A stretch of DNA of 40,180 nt from a virus: positions 1 through 40,180 of IMG/VR virus record IMGVR_UViG_3300025079_000008, one strand, 5' to 3'. Shown one piece after another: positions 1-5,633 of the stretch (position 1 is its first letter; every line of letters begins with the position of its first letter). The notes below the pieces were generated by a model that was not told the DNA's origin, searched no databases, and saw nothing but the letters and a program-made list of their open reading frames with translations. A program made the position numbers and the translations under genes.

Positions 1-186
1 CGCGACGCTGGCCAGCTAACCCGCTACGTTTTGAGCGAGCGTAAAGCCAACCGCGAGCCTTTAGTATTGCTTCCACAGGACGAGCCCGCCTTTCCCTCTT
101 GGGTGATGGAGGAGCTTAAATCCATAGAGCCCGCGCTTGAATTCCACGAAGTGCCTTCAATCCATTCTGAGGGCATCCCGTGGTAA
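1..186 (+). CDS. Partial hypothetical protein, C-terminal 61 residues
   Basis: The frame is open from the first base of the window to a TAA at 184-186, so the 5' end lies outside. The visible part reads RDAGQLTRYVLSERKANREP and ends in SIHSEGIPW. It is mixed-charge with no recognisable motif, signal peptide or membrane segment. It lies on the same strand as the following small genes and its stop codon is the first base triplet of hairpin element A, so its transcript would run into that hairpin. I do not recognise the family. The uninterrupted frame and the position at the head of a same-strand gene series support it being real. Confidence 0.6.
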   Translation, partial: RDAGQLTRYVLSERKANREPLVLLPQDEPAFPSWVMEELKSIEPALEFHEVPSIHSEGIPW

Positions 187-250
187 TTCCTGAAACCCTT
201 ATCCTTTCCCATGGGAAGGGTAAGTCTTCAGGAATTACCTGATTTAAAAC
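184..250 (+). promoter_or_regulatory. Two-tier hairpin element A upstream of a start codon
   Basis: An outer 11-bp stem pairs TAATTCCTGAA (184-194) with TTCAGGAATTA (227-237) exactly. An inner stem pairs 198-210 with 213-224 (CTTATCC.TTCCC against GGGAAGGGTAAG, with one bulge and one G-U). After the stem comes a second CCTGA (238-242), which can also pair with TCAGG (228-232) across an AATTA loop, so the middle arm has two possible partners. TTTAAAAC and the ATG at 251 follow. There is no U-tract, so a standard intrinsic terminator is unlikely; RNA processing or translation control is inferred. Related elements lie at 475-553, 845-912, 3396-3476 and 5720-5791. Confidence 0.75.
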
Positions 251-472
251 ATGAATACAAAAATCAAAATTAAGCGCGGGTTTTATGACCAGATCGGCAG
301 TAATAAATTCATCCTTTTGGGGGGTGATGGGCCCGAGTATGTCGTGGATATACGGGGAGAAAATCGCTATTTCATAAAGCCAGAAAAATGCGAGTGGGGC
401 AAAGTAAATGTACATTCCGTAGAAGTCCATCCTAGCGACATAACGTACATGGAAGCCTACCCAAGCGACTAG
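251..472 (+). CDS. Hypothetical small protein, 73 aa
   Basis: This is a 73-residue protein beginning MNTKIKIKRGFYDQIGSNKF with an all-beta look (short alternating hydrophobic strands) and no recognised domain. The ATG follows hairpin element A and an AT-rich TTTAAAAC leader without a purine-rich ribosome binding site. The first codons, ATGAATACAAAAA, are shared with the genes starting at 913 and 2348, so the initiation region is duplicated. No function can be given. The start is supported by the shared leader and start arrangement. Confidence 0.65.
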   Translation: MNTKIKIKRGFYDQIGSNKFILLGGDGPEYVVDIRGENRYFIKPEKCEWGKVNVHSVEVHPSDITYMEAYPSD

Positions 473-474
473 TG

Positions 475-553
475 AATCTTGACTCTACCCCCCTCATTGA
501 GAGGGGTAGAAATCAGGACTCAATGAAGAGACTGAAACAAAACCAAAAACCAA
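475..553 (+). promoter_or_regulatory. Two-tier hairpin element C upstream of a start codon
   Basis: The outer stem pairs TCTTGA (477-482) with TCAGGA (513-518), one G-U pair included. The inner stem pairs 484-495 with 499-510 (TCTACCCC.CTC against GAG.GGGGTAGA, one mismatch). Downstream, TCAG..CTC (513-521) can instead pair with GAG..CTGA (528-535). The most divergent member of the family, it lies between the 73-aa gene and the ATG at 554 and is followed by an A-rich, C-spaced leader (ACAAAACCAAAAACCAA). No U-run follows the stem. Confidence 0.6.
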
Positions 554-832
554 ATGAACAAAATGAATATTGAAAGCATGAAAAAGACTGTCGAACTTTT
601 CGACCGCCTCCCAAACTTTAAGAATTTCGCATACTCTCGCGAGGGAATCAAAGACGTAATATTTGACGAAGACGGCGAAGACGGCGAAGTCGTTGAAGTA
701 CTCTTTTTCGCTGGATATCTTAAAAGGATATCGGCACGGGTTTATCGTGATGAACCTTTCCCCCTCGTGGAATCTACTTGGATTCTAGGCTATGATGATC
801 ATATTTCCGCCGTCTTTGTTGAGGTGAAATGA
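554..832 (+). CDS. Hypothetical acidic small protein, 92 aa
   Basis: A 92-residue protein beginning MNKMNIESMKKTVELFDRLP. It has a short N-terminal helix and a very acidic stretch (DEDGEDGEVVEV, about residues 38-49), followed by beta-like segments ending in HISAVFVEVK. The second Met, at 563, is an alternative start. It lies behind an A-rich leader and element C. No family is recognised. The acidity could suit a DNA-mimic or inhibitor protein, but nothing in the sequence shows that. Confidence 0.6.
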   Translation: MNKMNIESMKKTVELFDRLPNFKNFAYSREGIKDVIFDEDGEDGEVVEVLFFAGYLKRISARVYRDEPFPLVESTWILGYDDHISAVFVEVK

Positions 833-844
833 TCCCTGTTGCGT

Positions 845-912
845 GAATCTTGAAACCCTAAACCTTGTCCTTGGGCAGGGTTTAGGCTTCAGGAATTACC
901 CTGATTTAAACC
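845..912 (+). promoter_or_regulatory. Two-tier hairpin element B upstream of the gp88-like gene
   Basis: The inner stem is a continuous 14-bp helix, CCTAAACCTTGTCC (857-870) with GGGCAGGGTTTAGG (873-886); the tip pair would open to give a 4-nt loop. The outer stem pairs TCTTGAA (848-854) with TTCAGGA (888-894). A second CCTGA (900-904) can take TCAGG (889-893) away from the outer stem. TTTAAACC and the ATG at 913 follow. It shares TTCAGGAATTA, CTGATTTAAA and ATGAATACAAAAA with element A, so the two are copies of one cassette whose inner stems have diverged while staying paired. Confidence 0.75.
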
Positions 913-1638
913 ATGAATACAAAAACAAAAAAACCAAGCTGGAAGCCTCAACTAGGCTCTTTTGGCAAAGCATTGCCTAATTCAATCGCCTTGAACTTTT
1001 CGGAGTCCGGCGGCGCTAACTGTAGTACCAAGTGTGAAGCACTTAAAAAGGGAGTATGTTACGCGGTCCATGTTGAGAAGCTGAAGCCTTCCGTTCAAGT
1101 GTCCGGCCAGCGTAAACGCGAGCTAGGCTTTGCGGCCTTGTGTGAAGCATACGCCGCGAAAATCCGGCGCAAGGTCGCTAAAGGTGAAGCCATTCCGTGG
1201 ATCCGTTTTTCAACTTTCGGCAGTGTCCCAAATCGCCGCCTGACTGGCAATGAAATGGAAGCGTTCGCGGATATGGTAAATTCGTTTCCGGAAGGTGTCC
1301 CCGTTCATTTCCCAGTAGAAACGCGAGAGAAAGCGGAAAGATTCCGCGCGATTTGCGTCGCATTCAATTTGCCTCTAGTCATACGCGAGTCATGCCAAAG
1401 TGACGCGCGTATGCGGTCAGCTGATAACGTCGGACAGTCTTCCCGTATTGTTTTTGAGGGCGCTACAAAGTTGGAACGTCTTAAGAACGCGCAAGCCCTC
1501 GCGAAAGAGCTTCCCGCCGCGCGTGTATGCCCCGCGATCGCTTCCACTGTGTTGCGGCGCCCTAATCCCGTGAAATGCGGCCAGTGTACGCTATGCGCGC
1601 AAGCTGGCATCAAAACAATCCTCTACCCTCAACACTAA
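913..1638 (+). CDS. gp88-like cysteine-rich protein
   Basis: A 241-residue protein with an N-terminal cysteine cluster (CSTKCEALKKGVCYA, about residues 37-51) and a C-terminal cluster (VCPAI...VKCGQCTLC, then AQAGIKTILYPQH). The arrangement C..C..G.CYA plus a late C..C..C and a closing beta-strand with His resembles the phage 'gene product 88' family, whose biochemical role is unsettled; the clusters could bind metal. The middle has alternating helices and strands (WIRFSTFGSVP, VPVHFPVETREKA), compatible with an alpha/beta barrel. It follows hairpin element B and precedes another zinc-type protein. Codon use is richer in GCG/CGC than the replication genes. The family call is by resemblance only. 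Confidence 0.55.
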   Translation: MNTKTKKPSWKPQLGSFGKALPNSIALNFSESGGANCSTKCEALKKGVCYAVHVEKLKPSVQVSGQRKRELGFAALCEAYAAKIRRKVAKGEAIPWIRFSTFGSVPNRRLTGNEMEAFADMVNSFPEGVPVHFPVETREKAERFRAICVAFNLPLVIRESCQSDARMRSADNVGQSSRIVFEGATKLERLKNAQALAKELPAARVCPAIASTVLRRPNPVKCGQCTLCAQAGIKTILYPQH

Positions 1639-1650
1639 ACCACTAGAAAA

Positions 1651-2322
1651 ATGAATTTAAAATTTCAGTCTATCACTAGCCGAAATGGCAAGTTTCACGT
1701 GGGCTTCACGTCCGACTTTTCGAGCCATTACGACGCCGCCATGGCGATCTATAAACGCGGGGAAAAATCTGACTTTATAGAAACCCTTTTTGCGGCGGTC
1801 AAAAATCACCGCAAGTATGACGTGCCTATAGCGCCCTCGCTTCAATTCTGGCTACATAAACTAGCCTCGCAGCCTTCAAAACGTCGCGCGGCGGTAGAGA
1901 TTGACGCCGCAAAGATTCAAGCGGCCTTTGCTCTCGCGTCGTCGTCCTTAAAGCGCCCAAAATTCACGGTGCATAGTCCGGCGGGCGCGGTCCGTTTCTC
2001 TATGGCGGGAGAAAAGTCTAAATTTGCGGGCTCCATTGTCGTGGCCTCTCCGACCTTTGGGGAGGGTTTCTTTGGGAGTATACGTGAGGGCATCTTTTCA
2101 CCGTCGCGCGAGTGCACGGCCGAGATAGAAGCCATTGTGAAGGAGTTTGCGGCCGATCCCTCTCAGGCCGCCGCGTCCTATGGTAGAATGTCCGGCTCTT
2201 GCTGTTTTTGTCATAAGGAATTGACTACCAAGGACAGTTTGGCGGCCGGATACGGCCCGATTTGCGCGAAACATTACGGCCTTTCGTGGGGCTTGTCCGA
2301 GAAAATTATTGACCAAAGCTGA
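1651..2322 (+). CDS. DUF6011-type zinc-binding protein, 223 aa
   Basis: The C-terminus holds SGSCCFCHKELTTKDSLAAG followed by YGPICAKHYG. This is the Cys-x2-Cys ... GYGPxCxxxxG pattern of the DUF6011 zinc-binding domain found in phage and actinobacterial proteins. The preceding 180 residues are unassigned: beta-rich at first (ITSRNGKFHVGF), then helical with an Ala/Lys-rich stretch (AAVEIDAAKIQAAFALASSS). It begins 12 bp after the gp88-like gene with the leader CACTAGAAAAATG, so the two are probably co-transcribed. Its function is unknown; DUF6011 domains are thought to bind zinc and perhaps nucleic acid. Base use is GC-rich like its left neighbour. Confidence 0.6.
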   Translation: MNLKFQSITSRNGKFHVGFTSDFSSHYDAAMAIYKRGEKSDFIETLFAAVKNHRKYDVPIAPSLQFWLHKLASQPSKRRAAVEIDAAKIQAAFALASSSLKRPKFTVHSPAGAVRFSMAGEKSKFAGSIVVASPTFGEGFFGSIREGIFSPSRECTAEIEAIVKEFAADPSQAAASYGRMSGSCCFCHKELTTKDSLAAGYGPICAKHYGLSWGLSEKIIDQS

Positions 2323-2347
2323 AAAACCATTTTAAATCTAAATCGTC

Positions 2348-2611
2348 ATGAATACAAAAACCATCACACTAAAATATACCAGCCGCCACGGCGCTGGAGT
2401 CGTTAAGGGATTCCCCTTCCATGAGCTTGCCCATGAGATAGGCAAGCGCCTCCGCGCTCGCGAAGAATGCACCGCGTGGTTTTACGGCACCCCAGACGGG
2501 GAGCCCTACAAGGTGGGCGCGGTGTGGAAGCATCGCGACGACTCAAACCCCCGCAGGCTTTGGCAGTCTTTTTACATGGGTCCCGAAGGCATAGAAAGCC
2601 TTTCTAAATGA
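2348..2611 (+). CDS. Hypothetical small protein, 87 aa
   Basis: An 87-residue protein beginning MNTKTITLKYTSRHGAGVVK, with one helix (FHELAHEIGKRLRARE) and Trp/Tyr-rich beta segments (VGAVWKHRDDSNPRRLWQSF). HELAHEIGKR resembles a metallopeptidase HExxH only superficially: HELAHE is H-E-L-A-H, but the protein is too short and lacks other ligands, so I make no enzyme call. Its ATG shares ATGAATACAAAAACC with the starts at 251 and 913 but has no hairpin in front. Its stop overlaps the next start (ATGA). Confidence 0.6.
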   Translation: MNTKTITLKYTSRHGAGVVKGFPFHELAHEIGKRLRAREECTAWFYGTPDGEPYKVGAVWKHRDDSNPRRLWQSFYMGPEGIESLSK

Positions 2612-2946
2612 AGGCTTTTAATTGCAACGATTCGACAGAAGAGAAAGTTAAGATTATGATTGAAAAATATACAATGCCCTTGATCCACATGAATGGATCG
2701 GGAGAGGATAGACTACGCAGACAATACAATGATTTGTTTTGCGCTGTAAGCGATGCTCAAGTTAAACTGCTTTATGATACAGACTTCCATGAGAGAGATT
2801 ACTACCCTCTTGGGGATGAGGCTTGGGATAAAGCTTATCAAGAAAGAGAAGAGGTTAAGGAAGCAATGACTAAGGTTTACCAGTACGCCAAGCAACATAT
2901 GCATTACCTCGACTATGGAAAGGAGCCATTGCCAGATGAAGATTAA
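2608..2946 (+). CDS. Hypothetical protein, 112 aa
   Basis: A 112-residue, mostly helical protein starting MKAFNCNDSTEEKVKIMIEK and ending in LPDED. It overlaps the previous stop by ATGA, which indicates translational coupling; an internal Met at 2656 is a possible alternative start. The aromatic, acidic segment YDTDFHERDYYPLGDEAWDK is distinctive but not assigned to a family. Its last 11 bases, ATGAAGATTAA, also contain the start of the next gene. Function unknown. Confidence 0.6.
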   Translation: MKAFNCNDSTEEKVKIMIEKYTMPLIHMNGSGEDRLRRQYNDLFCAVSDAQVKLLYDTDFHERDYYPLGDEAWDKAYQEREEVKEAMTKVYQYAKQHMHYLDYGKEPLPDED

Positions 2947-3151
2947 AAAATGGATTGTAAGTATTAACGGTGAGAGACATACCGTCTTGGGAGACGAGGA
3001 TGGTCACCTTGAGTTGTGGGTTGAGCATGAGGACGGCACTCCTGTTTACGCTCTTAATCGCGACCTAGAAACGCCTAACGGATGGCTCGATTCTTTCACA
3101 TCAGAACGCATAGAAGATAACTATCGTAAAAAGCTAACAAATGAAGATTAA
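2936..3151 (+). CDS. Hypothetical small protein, 71 aa
   Basis: I choose the ATG at 2936 (MKIKKWIVSINGERHTVLGD) because it sits in the 11-nt overlap ATGAAGATTAA with the preceding gene. A farther upstream Met at 2915 would add only MERSHCQ. The protein is beta-like and acidic (DEDGHLELWVEHEDGTPVYA). Its own last 11 bases repeat the same ATGAAGATTAA junction, which starts the next gene (MKIKNYIV). The near-identical N-termini MKIKKWIV and MKIKNYIV suggest a small paralogous pair. No function is known. Confidence 0.6.
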   Translation: MKIKKWIVSINGERHTVLGDEDGHLELWVEHEDGTPVYALNRDLETPNGWLDSFTSERIEDNYRKKLTNED

Positions 3152-3320
3152 AAATTACATAGTTATAATGGAGGAAGTGAACCGCTTGCAGTTTGAAGTT
3201 GAAGCCTCTTCGGAGGCTGAGGCTATCGACTTGGTTGAGGTTGGAGAGGCTGGAGATCCTACCGATCAAAGGGCAATGGAGTTTAATTGCCTATCTATAA
3301 AAGAATACATCATTAAATAA
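3141..3320 (+). CDS. Hypothetical small protein, 59 aa
   Basis: A 59-residue protein, MKIKNYIVIMEEVNRLQFEV ending CLSIKEYIIK, starting in the 11-nt overlap with the upstream gene. It has an N-terminal strand, a strand with an acidic face (LQFEVEASSEAEAIDLVEVG) and a closing strand, resembling small beta-sheet phage proteins that sense or bind without catalysis. No family is recognised. Its stop TAA is followed at once by a strong hairpin (3323-3364), which ends this run of overlapping genes. Confidence 0.55.
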   Translation: MKIKNYIVIMEEVNRLQFEVEASSEAEAIDLVEVGEAGDPTDQRAMEFNCLSIKEYIIK

Positions 3321-3322
3321 AA

Positions 3323-3364
3323 CCCCCGTAACTCGTTGACTATCAGCGAGTTACAGGGCGGGGG
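3323..3364 (+). terminator. Strong stem-loop after the overlapping gene run
   Basis: GTAACTCG (3328-3335) pairs exactly with CGAGTTAC (3347-3354) around an 11-nt loop. The stem extends with CCCCC (3323-3327) against the G-rich run after 3355. It begins 3 bp after the stop at 3318-3320 and is the obvious place for the run to end. On the plus strand no U-tract follows. On the opposite strand the stem would be followed by TTTTATTT, so as an intrinsic terminator it fits minus-strand transcription better. It could equally be an RNA 3'-end stabiliser. Confidence 0.5.
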
Positions 3365-3395
3365 CGGCAGGGCATCGTGATAAGAAACCTCCCTT

Positions 3396-3476
3396 CCTGA
3401 GCCCTGAGCCCTGAGCCATGTTCCCTTGTCTCTAGAGACAGGGGGGCACACTCAGGTTTTAGCCTGACTTAAAAAC
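3396..3476 (+). promoter_or_regulatory. Two-tier hairpin element D with triplicated left arm
   Basis: Three tandem copies of the 7-mer CCTGAGC begin at 3396, 3403 and 3410. Any of them can pair with CTCAGG (3451-3456). The inner stem is CCCTTGTCTC (3423-3432) with GAGACAGGGG (3435-3444), ten pairs including one G-U. Downstream CCTGA (3463-3467) can also pair with TCAGG (3452-3456) across TTTTAG. CTTAAAAAC and the ATG at 3477 follow. It has the same order of parts as elements A and B, with a different inner stem and an extra covarying G-C pair in the outer stem. Confidence 0.7.
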
Positions 3477-3749
3477 ATGAATATGAAAGAAAAAACAGAT
3501 AGGATCCTGCAATGCAGGAGCACTTCACGCGGCCGCAAATTAATTGAGCAGGCCCGCAGCGGATACGTAACCGGAGACGACACGGACACCCTCCTATGGT
3601 GGGCGCAGCAAGCCCTCGGACCCATAACCAGACAAAACCTTTTTGAGAGGTTTGAGATTGTCAACGTGCTAGCGGACAGGGTGGACCAGTTAAACGGGGG
3701 CCAAAAGAAACCCCCACTCAAATGGGTGTCTCAGTATTTAGCAAAGTAG
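3477..3749 (+). CDS. Hypothetical small protein, 90 aa
   Basis: A 90-residue basic helical protein beginning MNMKEKTDRILQCRSTSRGR and ending KWVSQYLAK. Helices with conserved-looking aromatic positions (DTDTLLWWAQQALGP, NLFERFEIVNVLADRVDQL) suggest a small helical bundle. It lies directly behind hairpin element D and its A-rich leader. A second Met (MKEK, 3483) is an alternative start. No family recognised; charge and size would suit a nucleic-acid-associated protein, which is only a guess. Confidence 0.6.
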   Translation: MNMKEKTDRILQCRSTSRGRKLIEQARSGYVTGDDTDTLLWWAQQALGPITRQNLFERFEIVNVLADRVDQLNGGQKKPPLKWVSQYLAK

Positions 3750-3753
3750 AGTC

Positions 3754-3963
3754 ATGAGTGTAGAAATTCAAAACAGTTGGACGTTCGCCGCACGGATCTT
3801 GTGTGACGTTTTAGAGCGGGAGCATTCCTCATACGAGGACCGAAAGGCGGCACGCGAGGACATCATGCGTATGGCGCAAGCTTTGGACGCGGAGATCCAG
3901 CGCATGGCGAAAGCCTTGGATGACTCGGAGATCCGCAGGGGAGGGGGGAAAGATGGACATTGA
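3754..3963 (+). CDS. Hypothetical helical protein, 69 aa
   Basis: A 69-residue, almost entirely helical protein (MSVEIQNSWTFAARILCDVL). It contains an imperfect internal repeat, RMAQALDAEIQ and RMAKALDDSEIR, compatible with a short coiled coil. It starts 4 bp after the previous stop. Its 3' end carries a purine-rich stretch (GGGGAGGGGGGAAAG) that also serves as the ribosome binding site of the next gene, whose start overlaps it by 11 nt. No function recognised. Confidence 0.55.
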   Translation: MSVEIQNSWTFAARILCDVLEREHSSYEDRKAAREDIMRMAQALDAEIQRMAKALDDSEIRRGGGKDGH

Positions 3964-4297
3964 ATCTCTCCTAGCGGATGGGTTCCGCGCGGGGCAGATG
4001 ACCCAGCAGGACCTCGAAAATGAGATAGATAAATATCACGCGTGGCTCGACGAACGGGCTTATGAAATCGAACAAGACCTGATGAAAAGTAACATTGAAC
4101 GACCTAAGGGAGACTTTATCTTCCATATCATCAACCATCTAGGAAAGGCACATGATGTGCGCGTAGATAGTGAGATCTTTGAGGCTTACCAAAGCCCTGT
4201 TTCACGTGTTCTTTACATTCACGCCCACAATCGTGATGTTACTGAGGGCAAGCCCTTTCAAATCAAATCTAGAAGCTGGGAGGGACGCAACAGATGA
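3953..4297 (+). CDS. Hypothetical protein, 114 aa
   Basis: I take the ATG at 3953 (MDIESLLADGFRAGQMTQQD) because it follows a very strong purine-rich ribosome binding site and lies in an 11-nt overlap (ATGGACATTGA) with the previous gene. The frame extends upstream to 3920 without a good start. The protein has an N-terminal helix, an acidic helical middle (KYHAWLDERAYEIEQDLMKS) and a C-terminal beta-like half (VSRVLYIHAHNRDV). Family unknown. Its stop overlaps the next ATG (ATGA). Confidence 0.6.
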   Translation: MDIESLLADGFRAGQMTQQDLENEIDKYHAWLDERAYEIEQDLMKSNIERPKGDFIFHIINHLGKAHDVRVDSEIFEAYQSPVSRVLYIHAHNRDVTEGKPFQIKSRSWEGRNR

Positions 4298-4539
4298 GAA
4301 GTGATCTAGCTAAAATGTCGGACACTTACGGAATCACCTTGGAGCTAACCGGGAGACCAAAGGGAGAAATCAGGGATGATTCTTGTGTTTGTATAAAGAA
4401 AAGCATCACACTTTTCCGGATACGGATTGCGGCAGGGATATGTTTGAATGGGCGACCGAAGGTGCCAATCCTACTGGCGAAAAACATTGGCTTTGGGAGG
4501 CTCGCGACGGGGTTTGCCCAAGTTGCGGTCAGGAAGTAA
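4294..4539 (+). CDS. Uncertain overlapping frame, possible 5' half of a frameshifted gene
   Basis: An ATG at 4294 overlaps the previous stop by ATGA and opens an 81-codon frame (MRSDLAKMSDTYGITLELTG). The first 30 residues look protein-like (TYGITLELTGRPKGEIRDD). The later part (ITLFRIRIAAGICLNGRPKV) looks like an out-of-frame reading of the zinc-ribbon frame at 4383-4586. The simplest reading is either one gene with a -1 shift near 4380-4395, or two overlapping genes, the second starting at a TTG. No classical slippery heptamer was found at the changeover. Confidence 0.35.
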   Translation: MRSDLAKMSDTYGITLELTGRPKGEIRDDSCVCIKKSITLFRIRIAAGICLNGRPKVPILLAKNIGFGRLATGFAQVAVRK

Positions 4540-4586
4540 CTTACGACTGTCATTTCATAGTCACGCATTACCAAGAAAATGAATAA
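4383..4586 (+). CDS. Putative zinc-ribbon peptide, TTG start or frameshift product
   Basis: A 67-codon frame reading MCLYKEKHHTFPDTDCGRDM and ending VCPSCGQEVTYDCHFIVTHY plus QENE. The C-P-S-C-G-Q knuckle with another Cys (DCHF) is typical of a small zinc ribbon, and composition is far more natural than the competing frame at 4294. The only start near its 5' end is TTG at 4383, six bases after an in-frame stop and preceded by CAGGGA. It may instead be joined by a -1 frameshift to the frame starting at 4294. Its stop overlaps the next ATG (ATGAATAA). Confidence 0.5.
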   Translation: MCLYKEKHHTFPDTDCGRDMFEWATEGANPTGEKHWLWEARDGVCPSCGQEVTYDCHFIVTHYQENE

Positions 4587-4857
4587 AGAATATCAGCAAC
4601 AAATCGTTGCAGAGACGACGGCGCTTTTGAAGCGGGAGGCAGAAGCATTAGACATTCCGGCAAGATGGATAGCGGGCGCCCTTACGGATGACGACACGGG
4701 CCGCCCTAAGCAGGCAGTCCGGCAGGCGGTGAACGCACGGCATCGAATCATCGCGGAGCTAGTGGCAGGGGGTCACCCCAAAGATGCTGTGGCTAGGTGC
4801 TTCGGTTTAAACCAGCAATCCATTCACCAAATCCTACGGAAGCTCAAGAAGTCATGA
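4579..4857 (+). CDS. Small helix-turn-helix protein, 92 aa
   Basis: A 92-residue helical protein beginning MNKEYQQQIVAETTALLKRE. Its last third, from AELVAGGHPKDAVARCFGLN to QQSIHQILRKLKKS, reads as helix-turn-helix: a helix, a turn after GLN, and a basic recognition helix, as in Trp-repressor-like or resolvase-type domains. It probably binds DNA as a small phage regulator. It overlaps the previous gene by 8 nt and the following winged-helix gene by 4 nt, so two DNA-binding proteins would be made from one transcript. Confidence in the fold is moderate; the target is unknown. Confidence 0.55.
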   Translation: MNKEYQQQIVAETTALLKREAEALDIPARWIAGALTDDDTGRPKQAVRQAVNARHRIIAELVAGGHPKDAVARCFGLNQQSIHQILRKLKKS

Positions 4858-5201
4858 CTGCCACACATAAAATCGCCCGCTTGATAGCTGCGCTTGAACA
4901 CTTCCGGCGTGCTGGGGTGCCTACATTGCACCAAGCTAGTATCCTTGCGACCATAGCTGCCAAGCCAGACGGCGCTACGTATAAGCAAATCAGTCTCATC
5001 TTGGGATCGATTGACCCAACGTCTATCGGCGCAGTGTGTCGTTCTTTAGCGGAGCATAATCTGGTTCGCGTAGAAAGTCATACGATGGTCGAGAAAGAGA
5101 AGCGTGATCATTACGGGGACCGTAAGATCATGAAAGTATACCCGACGCCCTACCTAAAAGATTTGGTGGGGCTTGTAGAACACGACGTATGGGGGGATTA
5201 A
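4854..5201 (+). CDS. Winged-helix (MarR-like) DNA-binding protein, 115 aa
   Basis: I use the ATG at 4854 (MTATHKIARLIAALEHFRRA), which overlaps the previous stop by ATGA; the longer frame from 4797 lies inside the upstream gene. The protein shows helix-helix-HTH-wing order: HQASILATIAAKPDGATYKQ, ISLILGSIDPTSIGAVCRSL (recognition helix), AEHNLVRVESHTMVEKEKRD (wing), then a strand KVYPTPYLKDLV. This is the MarR/DUF-type winged-helix pattern. It is likely a transcription regulator of the phage early region. Ligand and operator are unknown. Confidence 0.6.
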   Translation: MTATHKIARLIAALEHFRRAGVPTLHQASILATIAAKPDGATYKQISLILGSIDPTSIGAVCRSLAEHNLVRVESHTMVEKEKRDHYGDRKIMKVYPTPYLKDLVGLVEHDVWGD

Positions 5202-5395
5202 ATGATGAAACTGAACCACGCCTTGAATGCCTGCGGTGCAGAGAAGATGTCACCGACGACTTTAGGGAAGACATTGAAGGGAATGTGTTCTGCCCTGCCT
5301 GCAATAGGGACAAGGATAGAAACGGGAACCCCTACCGCAGTGACGCAGACGAAATGCGAGGAAATTATAGAGATTATCTCCCATATGGGTGGTGA
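5189..5395 (+). CDS. Zinc-ribbon small protein, 68 aa
   Basis: A 68-residue acidic protein beginning MGGLNDETEPRLECLRCRED. Two Cys-x2-Cys knuckles (CLRC and, after DIEGNVF, CPAC) are separated by about 18 residues, as in a zinc ribbon or treble-clef finger. The C-terminus is acidic and Tyr-rich (DEMRGNYRDYLPYGW). Its start lies inside the end of the winged-helix gene (13-nt overlap). It is preferred over the longer competing frame from 5202 because of the paired cysteine knuckles. Confidence 0.55.
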   Translation: MGGLNDETEPRLECLRCREDVTDDFREDIEGNVFCPACNRDKDRNGNPYRSDADEMRGNYRDYLPYGW

Positions 5396-5633
5396 CACAG
5401 TGTCGTATGATAACGGGACCAGCGTCACTAAGGACGTGATCCATTTTGAAGTCGATCAGGAGGTTGTTCTTACTAAGGTGATCCTGACCTATAGGAAAGA
5501 CCCACCGATATATGCTCGCGACATTGTCCGCCACCGGATTGAAGATGAGGAGACTTATGATAATCAGTTAGTTTCACTCGGCAGTTCTTGTAGGCATATG
5601 CCATCGCAAAGCCCACAGCAGCTAAGTAGATGA
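5385..5633 (+). CDS. Hypothetical protein, 82 aa
   Basis: From the ATG at 5385 (MGGDTVSYDNGTSVTKDVIH), an 82-residue protein overlaps the zinc-ribbon gene by 11 nt (ATGGGTGGTGA), the same overlap length as four other junctions in this region. The frame is open upstream to 5202, but that part is an out-of-frame reading of the zinc ribbon. The middle looks like beta strands (IHFEVDQEVVLTKVILTYRK) and the tail is polar (CRHMPSQSPQQLSR). No family recognised. If it is not real, the stretch from 5396 to 5783 would have no gene. Confidence 0.45.
   Translation: MGGDTVSYDNGTSVTKDVIHFEVDQEVVLTKVILTYRKDPPIYARDIVRHRIEDEETYDNQLVSLGSSCRHMPSQSPQQLSR

Noticed and set aside
2348-2611. Zinc metallopeptidase call from HELAHEIGKR in the 87-aa protein
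   Set aside because: The match is a five-residue coincidence in a very short protein without other ligands or family support.
4797-4853. Longer start for the winged-helix gene
   Set aside because: The extra part lies inside the upstream HTH gene, and the ATGA-coupled ATG at 4854 is more likely.
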